Shown: piece after piece, positions 11,006-20,789 of the stretch
How the letters are laid out: each line of letters starts with the position of its first letter
Numbering within the stretch: the stretch's first letter is position 1
Source: Petrolisthes cinctipes
Lineage: Eukaryota; Arthropoda; Malacostraca; Decapoda; Porcellanidae
Assembly (NCBI GenBank): GCA_033782935.1
Contig: JAWQEG010000130.1
Span: 62,001 to 126,000 of the forward strand
Direction: 5' to 3'
Length of the DNA: 64,000 bases
Program-made: the position numbers and the translations under genes
Notes under the pieces: model-generated
What the model was told of the DNA's origin: nothing
Databases searched by the model: none
What the model saw: the letters and a program-made list of their open reading frames with translations, nothing else

Positions 11006-11661
11006 TTATGTTACTTGTTACTTACTTGTTACTTGTTGTTGGATATTCTATGCCCTGCTCCACCAGCAGATGGTGCTCCGCAGGGCCTCTCTCAATATTA
11101 CTAAACACTATAATCACTTGTAATACTCATATCATCCTTGTCGTAACACTCAGCGAACAGATGTGTTTTCAGTCTTTTCTTAAAAATCGTGCAATTTTCA
11201 CTATTTCGGACATCTAATGGCAATCCATTAAAGAGCCTTGGTGCACACCTTTCAAACGCTCTGAAAACCATTGTCAGAATACTCCTTGGCTCATTTAACC
11301 TGTATTGATCATCACTATGCCTGAGTTCCATTGAGGTATTTACTTGAAAACCTCTTAAAAGATTCATCAAGTACTCCGGTTTTCCAAATTTTAATGCTCG
11401 GAATGTTAGAAGACATATCTTGTAAACAATCCTCGCCTTTATTGGTAACCAATGTAAGTCAATGAGTGCTGGGGTTATCCTCTCACGAGATGGAAGACCT
11501 TTGATTAATCTTGCTGCTCTATTCATTACGTTTTGCAATTTTCTTAACTGATAGTCTGGCAAACTATAATATAGGGAATTGCAGTAATCCAGTCTGCTTA
11601 TGACATAGTTATGAAGAAGCATCTTCACAGTATCCTGATCTAAATATTTTCTAACAAAAGC
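11006..11661 (-). pseudogene. 5'-truncated L2/CR1-like LINE: reverse transcriptase C-terminus and 3' end
   Basis: Reading from 11,628 down to 11,104, an open frame of about 175 codons matches the C-terminal part of the reverse transcriptase of CR1/L2-type non-LTR retrotransposons. It shows SRLDYCNSLYYSLP, KLQNVMNRAARLIKG, IDLHWLPIKARIVYKI and FKKRLKTHLF near the end, all hallmarks of this region. The catalytic palm (the YADD box) and the endonuclease are absent, so the copy is 5' truncated at about 11,661 and immobile. The 3' end is marked by a short TTACTTG-type repeat (11,006-11,040), typical of L2/CR1 tails. It sits inside an R1 repeat. Related 3' fragments lie at 30,785-30,935 and 32,485-32,895. 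Confidence 0.85.
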
Positions 11662-11860
11662 AATGTCCCGGTAAGGTCCCAGTAGTCTGCCCTGGTTATG
11701 TCCCAGTAAGGTCCCGGTAGTCTGCCCTGGTTATGTCCCGGTAGTGTGTCCCAGTCCAGATTAGGTTAGGTCTGACTAGTTTCTACTGTATATTTTGCCG
11801 TGGTCTGCTCCGGTTAGGTCCCAGTAGTCTGCCCTGGTTAGGTTAGGTTAGGTTTGGTTA
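11662..11860 (-). repeat. R1 fragment, right side of the LINE insertion
   Basis: GTCCCGGTAGTCTGCCCTGG units continue from the left fragment, then change to GGTTAGGTTAGGTTAGG at 11,838-11,855. Confidence 0.7.
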
Positions 11861-11872
11861 ATTATCTAAACT

Positions 11873-12120
11873 TGCCTCGGATTTCCAAAATCTTGACATT
11901 TATCCCTCAGGAAAATTGCAAAACCCGAGCGCCAGCTTTTGCCAAAATTTGGCTTGGATTTTCCAAATCTTGACATTTATCCCTCAAGAAAATTGCAAAA
12001 CCCGAGCCAACTTTTGCCGAAACTTGGCTCGGATTTCCAAAATCTTGACATTTACCCCTCATGAAAATTGCAAAACTTTTGCCGAAACTTGGCTCGGATT
12101 TTCAATTTTTCGACATATAC
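11873..12120 (+). repeat. About 75-bp minisatellite, three to four units
   Basis: Units begin CTCGGATTTCCAAAATC, continue TTGACATTTATCCCTCA and GAAAATTGCAAAACCCGAG, and end CTTTTGCCGAAACTTGG. Unit starts are near 11,876, 11,950, 12,026 and 12,090. The spanning open frame reads only through the repeat. Confidence 0.75.
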
Positions 12121-12362
12121 GCAGGTCAACAAACCAGTATCAAGGCAAAATAAGCTCATTTACGTGTTTTCCCCCACCCAAAACCCCCGATTCCCAGTGT
12201 TCTCCCCCAAGATTGAAGGGGTTAGGGAATATGTATAAACCAAGTGGTTTCCGATCAATATTATGGTCACTAATGAATAGAACAAGTAAAAATAAGCAGG
12301 AAAAAAAAAAAAAAACACGTGGAACTCTTATACAGAATTACACAAATATTTACCCCACACCA

Positions 12363-12484
12363 TATTCAACAACATTCATGATGTATACGATGGTGTGGTA
12401 CCGGTACGATGGCTCCATAGACAAACAACAGAGCCGTCGTACCGTTATTACGCCATTGTATACACCATGGATGTTCATGAATAC
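12363..12484. mobile_element. MITE-P palindromic element, copy 2
   Basis: GGTGTGGTACCGGTACGATG and GGCTCCATAGACAAACAACA with their mirror GAGCCGTCGTACCG; the ends TATTCAACAACATTCAT and ATGGATGTTCATGAATA are complementary. Confidence 0.75.
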
Positions 12485-13160
12485 TACCCTAAGTCAGGTA
12501 TACTAACCACACCTTACCTTGTCCTTCATAACTCCATGGGGAATAATACGGCCGCTAAAGTCAGTCTAGTCCTCTACTATTGTTTGTATAGTAAAATTAA
12601 GTTACAGCAGATGAGTGCACAACCACAACGGCCGCCATTTTTACTGTGAGTCAAAGTGAGTGTGAGTGAGATAGTTTTGCCACGGCCCACCAGAGGTCTC
12701 CCACTTCACCACTCCAGGATTTCCCCAGATAGGTGTCACCATTTCCCTAGACTGGTCACAATATCCCCAAATTAATTATGTTATTCCTGCTACTTAATCG
12801 TGAAATGCATAGGAGAGTATGTGTTGATAATGAGTGCAAGCTGTGTAACTAAGAATACTGGAATTCCGAAAGTCATTGACAAAAAACAAAACAAAAAACA
12901 AACATTAATAATACTGATCCATAATTCCTGAGATTTGCCCATTACCCTAGATTTTTCATTATAAACTTGATCACAATTTTCAATCTAGTGTATTTTCCCG
13001 AAGACTGCCACATGACATGTCGCGATGTGGCGATATGGAAGCCCAAAAGTAGCCAACTTTTACACAAAATCATAGTAGTGTTTTTAGTTTCAATAATTCA
13101 TTAGAGGCTCACCTGTGAACAGGTTTAGGGTATTTCATTATAATATATATTATAAGGTAT
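12485..13160. other. No feature seen
   Basis: AT-rich with short A-runs. No gene. Confidence 0.4.
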
Positions 13161-13164
13161 TTCA

Positions 13165-13418
13165 ATAGGAAATGTAGTTGGCAAGTGGGATGTGAATGGA
13201 ATAAATGAAAATGGTGAGTGCCTGCTCATGGATGTGTGTCCAGAGGGGGTTGTTCCTAGCCAACACCTGCTTCGAGCACAAGCTAATCCACAGGTACACA
13301 TGGAAGAGGAGAGATGAAAGGGGAGAGCAGATGAGTTTGATAGATTACATATCTGTTGATGAAAGGATAAGGAAAGATGTGATGGAGGCTAGAGTGGTGA
13401 GAAGAATGTTTCAATGCT
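13165..13418 (+). pseudogene. Endonuclease-LINE copy X, left half (interrupted)
   Basis: The frame reads GNVVGKWDVNGINENGECL-like sequence (shifted near 13,225), then GLFLANTCFEHKLIHRYTWK, GEQMSLIDYISVDERIRKD and ARVVRRMFQCS. These match the C-terminal half of the APE-type endonuclease domain of a non-LTR retrotransposon, which cleaves target DNA to prime reverse transcription. The catalytic serine-aspartate-histidine would follow directly, but the sequence breaks off at FQCS and a terminal inverted repeat starts. The next residues (HYAVMARIRVRAKWEYG) are found at 36,784, so one copy has been split. Confidence 0.85.
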
Positions 13419-13639
13419 CAGGGGCCGGATACTCAAAACAACTTTGGACATCTTATCTCGGCTAGGGAGCCCTAATTTCCCCAGTGTGCTTATGACGGTA
13501 TACTCAAAACACTTACGACAGCATACTCAAAACATTTGGCAGCCATCTTGTCCTAATAAGTTAGGACGCTTGGATTTAGGACAACCCCCAGGCAGCCCTA
13601 AGTGGAGTTATGACACCGAACACCGTAGAAAACATGATA

Positions 13640-14007
13640 AATCAACTCGGCTGTACCAAAAAGAATAAGAAGAACTCTATACTTTTTGGCTGTATTACCA
13701 AGGAGCACCACTTTGTTGTTGTTGGAGAGACTACTGAGAAAGAGTGTATAGTAGGCCTATAGGGAATCACTCCAATGTCAGTCATGATCACCAACGAAGA
13801 TAGTATAGATTCGCTCGTCGCATAATAAAATTTAGTGCCATTCTCACACATATATTCGAGTAATATTGAGTATGTAGTGTAAGCACAGTTAATTAGGAGA
13901 TTTATGTGTTGCATGAGTTCAAGGATTCGCAGCATAATAAATGATTTTCTCAGTCATTGTTTTAAGCAATAACTTTTAAATTTGGACCCTGAACTTCCTG
14001 AAGGAGA
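13640..14007. other. No feature seen
   Basis: AT-rich interior of the inserted block. A minus-strand frame of about 97 codons (13,642-13,935) shows no recognisable family. Confidence 0.4.
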
Positions 14008-14073
14008 AGCTTTGCTCAGTGGCAGTATCGTAACCAATGAGGTATGAGGTGCAACCATTACGCACTGGTTACC
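14008..14073 (+). ncRNA. U4 snRNA-like segment (5' part; likely pseudogene or snRNA-derived repeat)
   Basis: AGCTTTGCTCAGTGGCAGTA followed by TCGTAACCAATGAGG is nearly identical to the first 35 or so nucleotides of U4 spliceosomal RNA: the U6-pairing stem II region, then the start of the 5' stem-loop with the AATGAGG kink-turn strand bound by the 15.5K protein. The following bases (GCACTGGTTACCG) can close a stem with CGTAACCA. The 3' strand then departs from the usual U4 sequence, and I see no Sm site (A-U4-6-G) or 3' stem-loop in the next 80 bases. It is therefore probably a truncated or chimeric copy. Confidence 0.55.
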
Positions 14074-14480
14074 GTCAAGATCGGTGACCTACCCCTCCAC
14101 AGGAAGGGTAGGTAAGTCTCACCCCGCTCACCTCCCTATTTTTTATCATTATTTCATTTTTATAGAGGTTGGAGGTGGAGCTGAAGGGGGAGGCGGTGTG
14201 GGGGCACAGTAGGTTCCCCCACATATAGGTTTGAATTTCCTTTTTAATAATTCTAGAGACAAAATTATTTTTAAATTATAATTGTAATTATTTTTAAAAG
14301 TGTTAATTGTGCAAATTTTTGTTTCTTTTATCGGTCTTTTATTAGTATCTAGTGTTTTCATTATTATTAATATTTTAATATTTTTAATAGTGTTAGAGAC
14401 AATTATTGTAAAACTATAATTGTAATTTATTTTTAAGTGTTAATTGTGCATATTTTTTTTATCTTTTAACTGTCTTTTAT
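14074..14480. other. Possible 5' region of LINE copy Y
   Basis: CACCTCCC-rich and then T-rich sequence with a partial internal duplication: TTAATTGTGCA with TTTTTATC..GTCTTTTATTA occurs at 14,299-14,345 and 14,438-14,480. It could be untranslated leader of the LINE that follows. No gene. Confidence 0.35.
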
Positions 14481-14484
14481 TATT

Positions 14485-15495
14485 ATTTAGTGTTTTGTAA
14501 AAGGGCTTGACAATCTTGATGGCCCGTGTCCCTCCGGGGATGAGAGCTGCGTTGGCCTCGTCAGCCACCAGCGGCCCCCCAATGGGAGGGACGGACGGCT
14601 GCGGCTAGTGGTGGGGAGAGGTCTCCAGTCTGCCCTGTGGGGAGCAGGAAAGGGGATGAATGCTTGAGAGTAGTGGCGATCAATGTAAATGGAATGGTGA
14701 ATGAGGTGAAAAGGAGAGAGACAGTGGAGTGTGTAGAAGGAGTAGAATAGATGTGTATGGGGTGACCGAGACGCATATGAAAGGATGGAAGGTGGAAGAG
14801 TGTAGGGATGGAGGAAAGAGTAAGTTGTGGGAAGGAATGGAAGGAGGCGTGATATGGACTGGCATGAATGAAAAGAGTAAAGGGAGAGGAAATGAAAGGT
14901 GTGCATTGTTGGTGTCTGGGAGGGTGTGGAAGGGAATGGACGGACATGGAAGGAAGGGAACAAGGATAATGTGGATGACTGGGAAGATTAGTATAGTGAG
15001 GTATGCATGGGTCTGAGCGTATGCTCCAGTGAACGCGCATACCAAGGTGGGAAAGATGAAAATGAAAGTTTTAGGATGAAGTGAATGAATGTCTGAGAAG
15101 TTTTGAGAGTGGGAGGAGGATAGTCCTTGTGGGAGATATGAATGGGAAGGTAGGGAATAAGGAAGTAGTAAGTGTAGTTGGCAAGTGGGGTGCGAATGGT
15201 ATAAATGAAAATGGTGAGTGCCTGGTGGATGTGTGTGCCGAGGCGGGGTTGTTCCTCGCCAACACCTCTGCTTCGAGCACAGACTGATCCACAGGTGCAC
15301 ATGGAAGAGGAGGGATGAAAGGGGAGAGCAGATAGGTTTGACTGATTACATAGCTGTGGATGAATGGATAAGGAAAGATATGATGGATGCTAGAGTGGTG
15401 AGAGGAATGTTCCAGTGCTCTGCCCACTATGCGGTGTTGGCGAGGAATAGGGTCAGGGCCAAATGGAAGTATGGTAGGAAGGATAGAGGGGAAAA
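14485..15495 (+). pseudogene. Endonuclease-LINE copy Y, frame-broken
   Basis: APE-type endonuclease of the same LINE family as copy X. From about 14,729: RRSRIDVYGVTETHMKGWKV (the catalytic glutamate is in TETH), GGVIWTGMNEKSKGRGNERC and IMWMTGKISIVRYAWV, with a stop at 15,017. From 15,081: MNECLRSFESGRRIVLVGDM then NGKVG (the GDxN catalytic motif). After a frame change near 15,270: LIHRCTWKRRDERGEQ, LTDYIAVDEWIRKD and FQCSAHYAVLARNRVRAKWK. The usual Ser-Asp-His reads Ser-Ala-His, so this copy would be catalytically dead even without the breaks. It stops at 15,495, where the 17-bp array begins, so the reverse transcriptase part is absent. Confidence 0.85.
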
Positions 15496-15639
15496 AAAAT
15501 AACACCTGAAAAAAATACCTTGAAAAAAATAACACCTGAAAAAAATTACACCTGAAAGAAAATTGCACCTAGAAAAAAATTACACCTAAAAAAATAATAC
15601 ATGAAAAAAATAACACCTATAAAAAAAATGCCACCTAAA

Positions 15640-15785
15640 AAAAAAAAAAAAAAAAACGACCTCCATCCACAGGGAACTGTGTGGTGAAATTGCATGGACT
15701 GTCTTTCACCATCACAGTTCATTGGCCCCTCCCCGCCAATGACTGTGGTCGTCAACCAAATAATAATAATAATAATAATAATACC
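15640..15785. repeat. 115-bp core element C1 within the array
   Basis: An A-run, then CGACCTCCATCCACAGGGAA, GTGTGGTGAAATTGCATGGA, CTGTCTTTCACCATCACAGT and TGTGGTCGTCAACCAA, then (AAT)n. Non-repetitive within itself. Copies at 16,198-16,375 and 18,250-18,420. An A-run on one side and a simple repeat on the other are consistent with a short retroposed sequence, but I see no RNA polymerase III box. Confidence 0.75.
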
Positions 15786-16106
15786 TGAAAAAAAAAATAA
15801 TACCTGAAAAAGAAATGACACCTGAAAGATAAATAACACCTGAAAAATAATGCCTGAAAAGAAATAACACCTGAAATAAATACCCCTGAAAAAAATAACA
15901 CCTGAAATAAATACCCCTGAAAAAAATAACACCTGAAATAAATACTCCTGAAAAAAATAACACCTAAAACAACTAAAAAAAAACACCTGATAAAAATAAC
16001 ACCTGAAAAGAAATAACACCTGATAAGAAATTACACCTGAAAAGAAATAACACCTGAAAAATATAACACCTGGAAAAAAAATAACACCTAAAAAAATAAC
16101 ACCTAA

Positions 16107-16460
16107 ACAAATAACACCTGAAAACAAATTACACCTTTAAAGAAAATTGCACCTGCAAAAAATAATACATGAAAAAAATAACACCTTAAAAAAATGCAAC
16201 CTAAAAAAAAAAAAAAAAAAAAACGACCTCCATCCACAGGGAATTGTGTGGTGAAATTGCATGGACTGTCTTTCACCATCACAGTTCATTGGCCCCTCCC
16301 TGCCAATGACTGTGGTCGTCAACCAAAAAATAAATAATTACATAAATAAAATAATATAATAATAATAACAATAATAATTATAATAATGGTAATAAAAGAA
16401 ATAACGCCTGAATAAAAACGCCTGAAAAATATAAAGCCTGAAAAAAATAACGCCTGGAAA
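16107..16460. repeat. C1 copy 2 with duplicated flanks
   Basis: The whole interval (ACCTAAACAAATAACACCTG through CGCCTGAATAAAAACGCC) is repeated almost base for base at 18,140-18,475. The duplication therefore took array, core element and an (ATAA)/(AAT) tail together. Confidence 0.8.
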
Positions 16461-18139
16461 AAAAAATAACGCCTGAAAAAAACAAAATAACGCCTGAAAA
16501 AAAAAACAATGCCTGAAAAGAAATACATCGCCTAAAAAAAAATTACAACGCCTGAAAAAAAATTACATCGCCTGAAAAAAAATACATCGCCTGGAAAAAA
16601 ATAAACGCCTGGAAAAAAATAAACGCCTGGATTAAAAAAATAAACGCCTGGATTAAAAAAATAAACGCCTGGATAAAAAATAACGCCTGGATAAAAAATA
16701 ACCCCCGACAAAAAATAACCCCCGACAAAAAATAACCCCCGACAAAAAATAACCCCCGACAAAAAATAACCCCCGAAAAAAAAATAACCCCCGAAAAAAA
16801 ATAAACCCCCGAAAAAAATAAACCCCTGAAAAAAATAAACGCCTGAAAAAAATAATCGCCTGAAAAAAATAATCGCCTGGAAAAAAATAAACGCCTGGAA
16901 AAAAATAAACGCCTGGAAAAAAAATAAACGCCTGGAAAAAAATAAACGCCTGAAAAAAAATAAACGCCTGGAAAAAAATAAACGCCTGAAAAAAAATAAC
17001 GCCTGAAAAAAAAACGCCTGAAAAAAAAACGCCTGAAAAAAAATAACGCCTGAAAAAAAATAACGCCTGAAAAAAAATAACGCCTGAAAAAAATAACGCC
17101 TGAAAAAAAATAACGCCTGAAAAAATAACACCTGAAAAAAAATAACGTCTGAAAAAAATAACATCTGAAAAAAAATAACGTCTGAGAAAAAATAACGCCA
17201 GAAAAAAAATAACGCCAGAAAAAAAATAACGCCAGAAAAAAAATAACGCCTGAAAAAAAATAACGCCTGAAAAAAAATAACGCCTGAAAAAAAATAACGC
17301 CTGAAAAAAAATAACGCCTGAAAAAAAATAACGCCTGAAAAAAAATAACGCCTGAAAAAAAATAACGCCTGAAAAAAAATAACGCCTGAAAAAAAATAAC
17401 GCCTGAAAAAAAATAACGCCTGAAAAAAAATAACGCCTGAAAAAAAATAACGCCTGAAAAAAAATAACGCCTGAAAAAAAATAACGCCTGAAAAAAAATA
17501 ACGCCTGAAAAAAAATAACGCCTGAAAAAAAATAACGCCTGAAAAAAAATAACGCCTGAAAAAAAATAACGCCTGAAAAAAAATAACGCCTGAAAAAAAA
17601 TAACGCCTGAAAAAAAATAACGCCTGAAAAAAAATTACGCCTGAAAAAAAATTACGCCTGAAAAAATTAAACGCCTGAAAAAATTAAACGCCTGAAAAAA
17701 ATAAACGCCTGAAAAAAATAAACGCCTGAAAAATATAAACGCCTGAAAAATATAAACGCCTGAATAAAATAATCACATGAAAAAAATAAACGCCTGAAAA
17801 AAATTAAACGCCTGAAAAAAATTAAACGCCTGAAAAAAATTAAACGCCTGAAAAAAAATATTCGCCTGAAAAAAATTAAACGCCTGAAAAAAAATATTCG
17901 CCTGAAAAAATATAAACGCCTGAAAAAAAATAACCCCTGGAAAAAAATAAACGCCTGAAAAAAAATAACGCCTGAAAAAAATAACGCCTGGATAAAAATA
18001 CAACGCCTGGAAAAAAAATAAACGCCTGGATAAAAAAAAACGCCTGGATAAAAAAAAAGCCTGAATAAAAAAATAACGCCTGAATAAAAAAATAACGCCT
18101 GGATAAAAAATAACGCCTGGATAAAAACTACCACCTAAA

Positions 18140-18475
18140 AAAATAACACCTAAACAAATAACACCTGAAAACAAATTACACCTTTAAAGAAAATTGCACC
18201 TGCAAAAAATAATACATGAAAAAAATAACACCTTAAAAAAATGCAACCTAAAAAAAAAAAAAAAAAAGACCTCCATCCACAGGGAACTGTGTGGTAAAAT
18301 TGCATGAACTGTCTTTCACCATCACAGTTCATTGGCCCCTCCCTGCCAATGACTGTGGTCGTCAACCAAAAAATAAATAATTACATAAATAAAATAATAT
18401 AATAATAACAATAATAATTATAATAATGGTAATAAAAGAAATAACGCCTGAATAAAAACGCCTGAAAAATATAAA
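18140..18475. repeat. C1 copy 3 with duplicated flanks
   Basis: Near-identical to 16,107-16,460 (GGTGAAATTGCATGGACTG here reads GGTAAAATTGCATGAACTG). Separated from it by about 1.7 kb of pure array. Confidence 0.8.
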
Positions 18476-20789
18476 GCCTGAAAAAAATAACGCCTGAAAA
18501 AAAATAACGCCTGAAAAAAAATACAACGCCTGAAAAAAAATACAACGCCTGAAAAAAAATACAACGCCTGAAAAAAAATACAACGCCTGAAAAAAAATAC
18601 AACGCCTGAAAAAAATTACAACGCCTGAAAAAAAATACAACGCCTGGAAAAAAATACAACGCCTGGAAAAAAATACAACGCCTGGAAAAAAAAAAACGCC
18701 TGGATAAAAAAAAAAACGCCTGGATAGAAAAAAAAAAACGCCTGGATAGAAAAAAAAAAACGCCTGGATAGAAAAAAAAAACGCCTGGATAGAAAAAAAT
18801 AACGCCTGAATAAAAAAATAACGCCTGGATAAAAAATAACGCCTGGATAAAAAATAACGCCAGGATACAAAATAACGCCTGGATACAAAATAACGCCTGG
18901 AAAAAAATAACGCCTGGAAAAAAATAACACCTGGAAAAGAACGCCTGGAGAAAAATAACGCCAGGAGAAAAATAACGCCAGGAGAAAAATAACGCCAGGA
19001 GAAAAATAACGCCAGGAGAAAAATAAACGCCAGGAGAAAAATAAACGCCAGGAGAAAAATAAACGCCTGAAAAAAATAACGCCTGAAAAAAATAACGCCT
19101 GAAAAAAATAACGCCTGAAAAAAAATAACGCCTGAAAAAAAATAACGCCTGAAAAAAAATAACGCCTGAAAAAAAATAACGCCTGAAAAAAAATAACGCC
19201 TGAAAAAAATAACGCCTGAAAAAAAAAAACTGAAAAAAAAATAAACGCCTGATAAAAAATAAACGCCTGAAAAAAATAACGCCTGAAAAAAAATAACGCC
19301 TGGAGAAAAATAACGCCTGGAGAAAAATAACGCCTGAAAAAAAATAACGCCTGGAGAATAATAACGCCTGGAGAAAAATAACGCCTGAAAAAAAATAACG
19401 CCTGAAAAAAAATAACGCCTGAAAAAAAATAGCGCCTGAAAAAAAATAGCGCCTGAAAAAAAATAGCGCCTGAAAAAAAATAGCGCCTGAAAAAAAATAG
19501 CGCCTGAAAAAAAATAACGCCTGAAAAAAAATAACACCTGAAAAAAAATAACGCCTGAAAAAAAATAACGCCTGAAAAAAAATAACGCCTGAAAAAAATA
19601 ACGCCTGAAAAAAAATAACGCCTGAAAAAAAATAACGCCTGAAAAAAATAACGCCTGAAAAAAAAATAACTCCTGAAAAAAAATAACGCCTGAAAAAAAA
19701 TAGCGCCTGAAAAAAAATAGCGCCTGAAAAAAAATAAACGCCTGAAAAAATATAAACGCCTGAAAAAATTAAACGCCTGAAAAAATTAATCGCCTGAAAA
19801 AAATAAACGCCTGAAAAAAATAAACGCCTGAAAAAAATATAAACGCCTGAAAAAAATATAAACCCCTGAAAAAAAATAAACCCCTGAAAAAAATAACCCC
19901 TGAAAAAAATAACTCCTGAAAAAAATAACCCCTGGAAAAAAATAACGCCTGGAAAAAAATAACGCCTGGAAAAAAATAACGCCTGAAAAAAAATAAACGC
20001 CTGAAAAAAAATAAACGCCTGAAAAAAAATAAACGCCTGAAAAAAAATAAACGCCTGGAAAAAAATAAACGCCTGGAAAAAAATAAACGCCTGGATAAAA
20101 ATAAACGCCTGAAAAAAATAAACGCCTGAAAAAAAAAACGCCTGAAAAAAAAAACGCCTGAAAAAAAAACACCTGAAAAAAAAACACCTGAAAAAAATAA
20201 CGCCTGAAAAAAAATAACGCCTGAAAAAAAAACGCCTGAAAAAAAAACGCCTGAAAAAAAAAAACGCCTGAAAAAAAAAACGCCTGAAAAAAAAAACGCC
20301 TGAAAAAATTAATCGCCTGGAAAAAATTAATCGCCTGGAAAAAAAATAATCGCCTGGAAAAAAATAACTTCCCTGGAAAAAAATAACTTCCCTGGAAAAA
20401 AATAACTTCCCTGGAAAAAAATAACTTCCCTGGAAAAAAATAACTTCCCTGTAAAAAAATAACTTCCCTGTAAAAAAATAACTTCCCTGTAAAAAAATAA
20501 ACGCCTGTAAAAAAATAAACGCCTGTTAAAAATAACGCCTGTAAAAAATAAAGCCTGAAAAAAATAAAGCCTGAAAAAAAATAACGCCTGAAAAAAAATA
20601 ACGCCTGAAAAAAAATAACGCCTGAAAAAAAATAGCGCCTGAAAAAAAATAGCGCCTGAAAAAAAATAAACGCCTGAAAAAATTAAACGCCTGAAAAAAA
20701 ATAACGCCTGAAAAAAAATAGCGCCTGAAAAAAAATAGCGCCTGAAAAAAAATAAACGCCTGAAAAAAAATAAACGCCTGAAAAAATTA

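Noticed and set aside
13419..13426. 8-bp hAT-type target-site duplication at the ends of the inserted block
   Set aside because: The CAGGGG ends suggested hAT, but the 8 bases outside the two ends (TCAATGCT and ACCACTAT) do not match.
14487..15568. Overlapping minus-strand frames of 100-200 codons (Ser/Pro/His-rich)
   Set aside because: They are the antisense of the plus-strand LINE endonuclease, which has recognisable motifs in the other direction.
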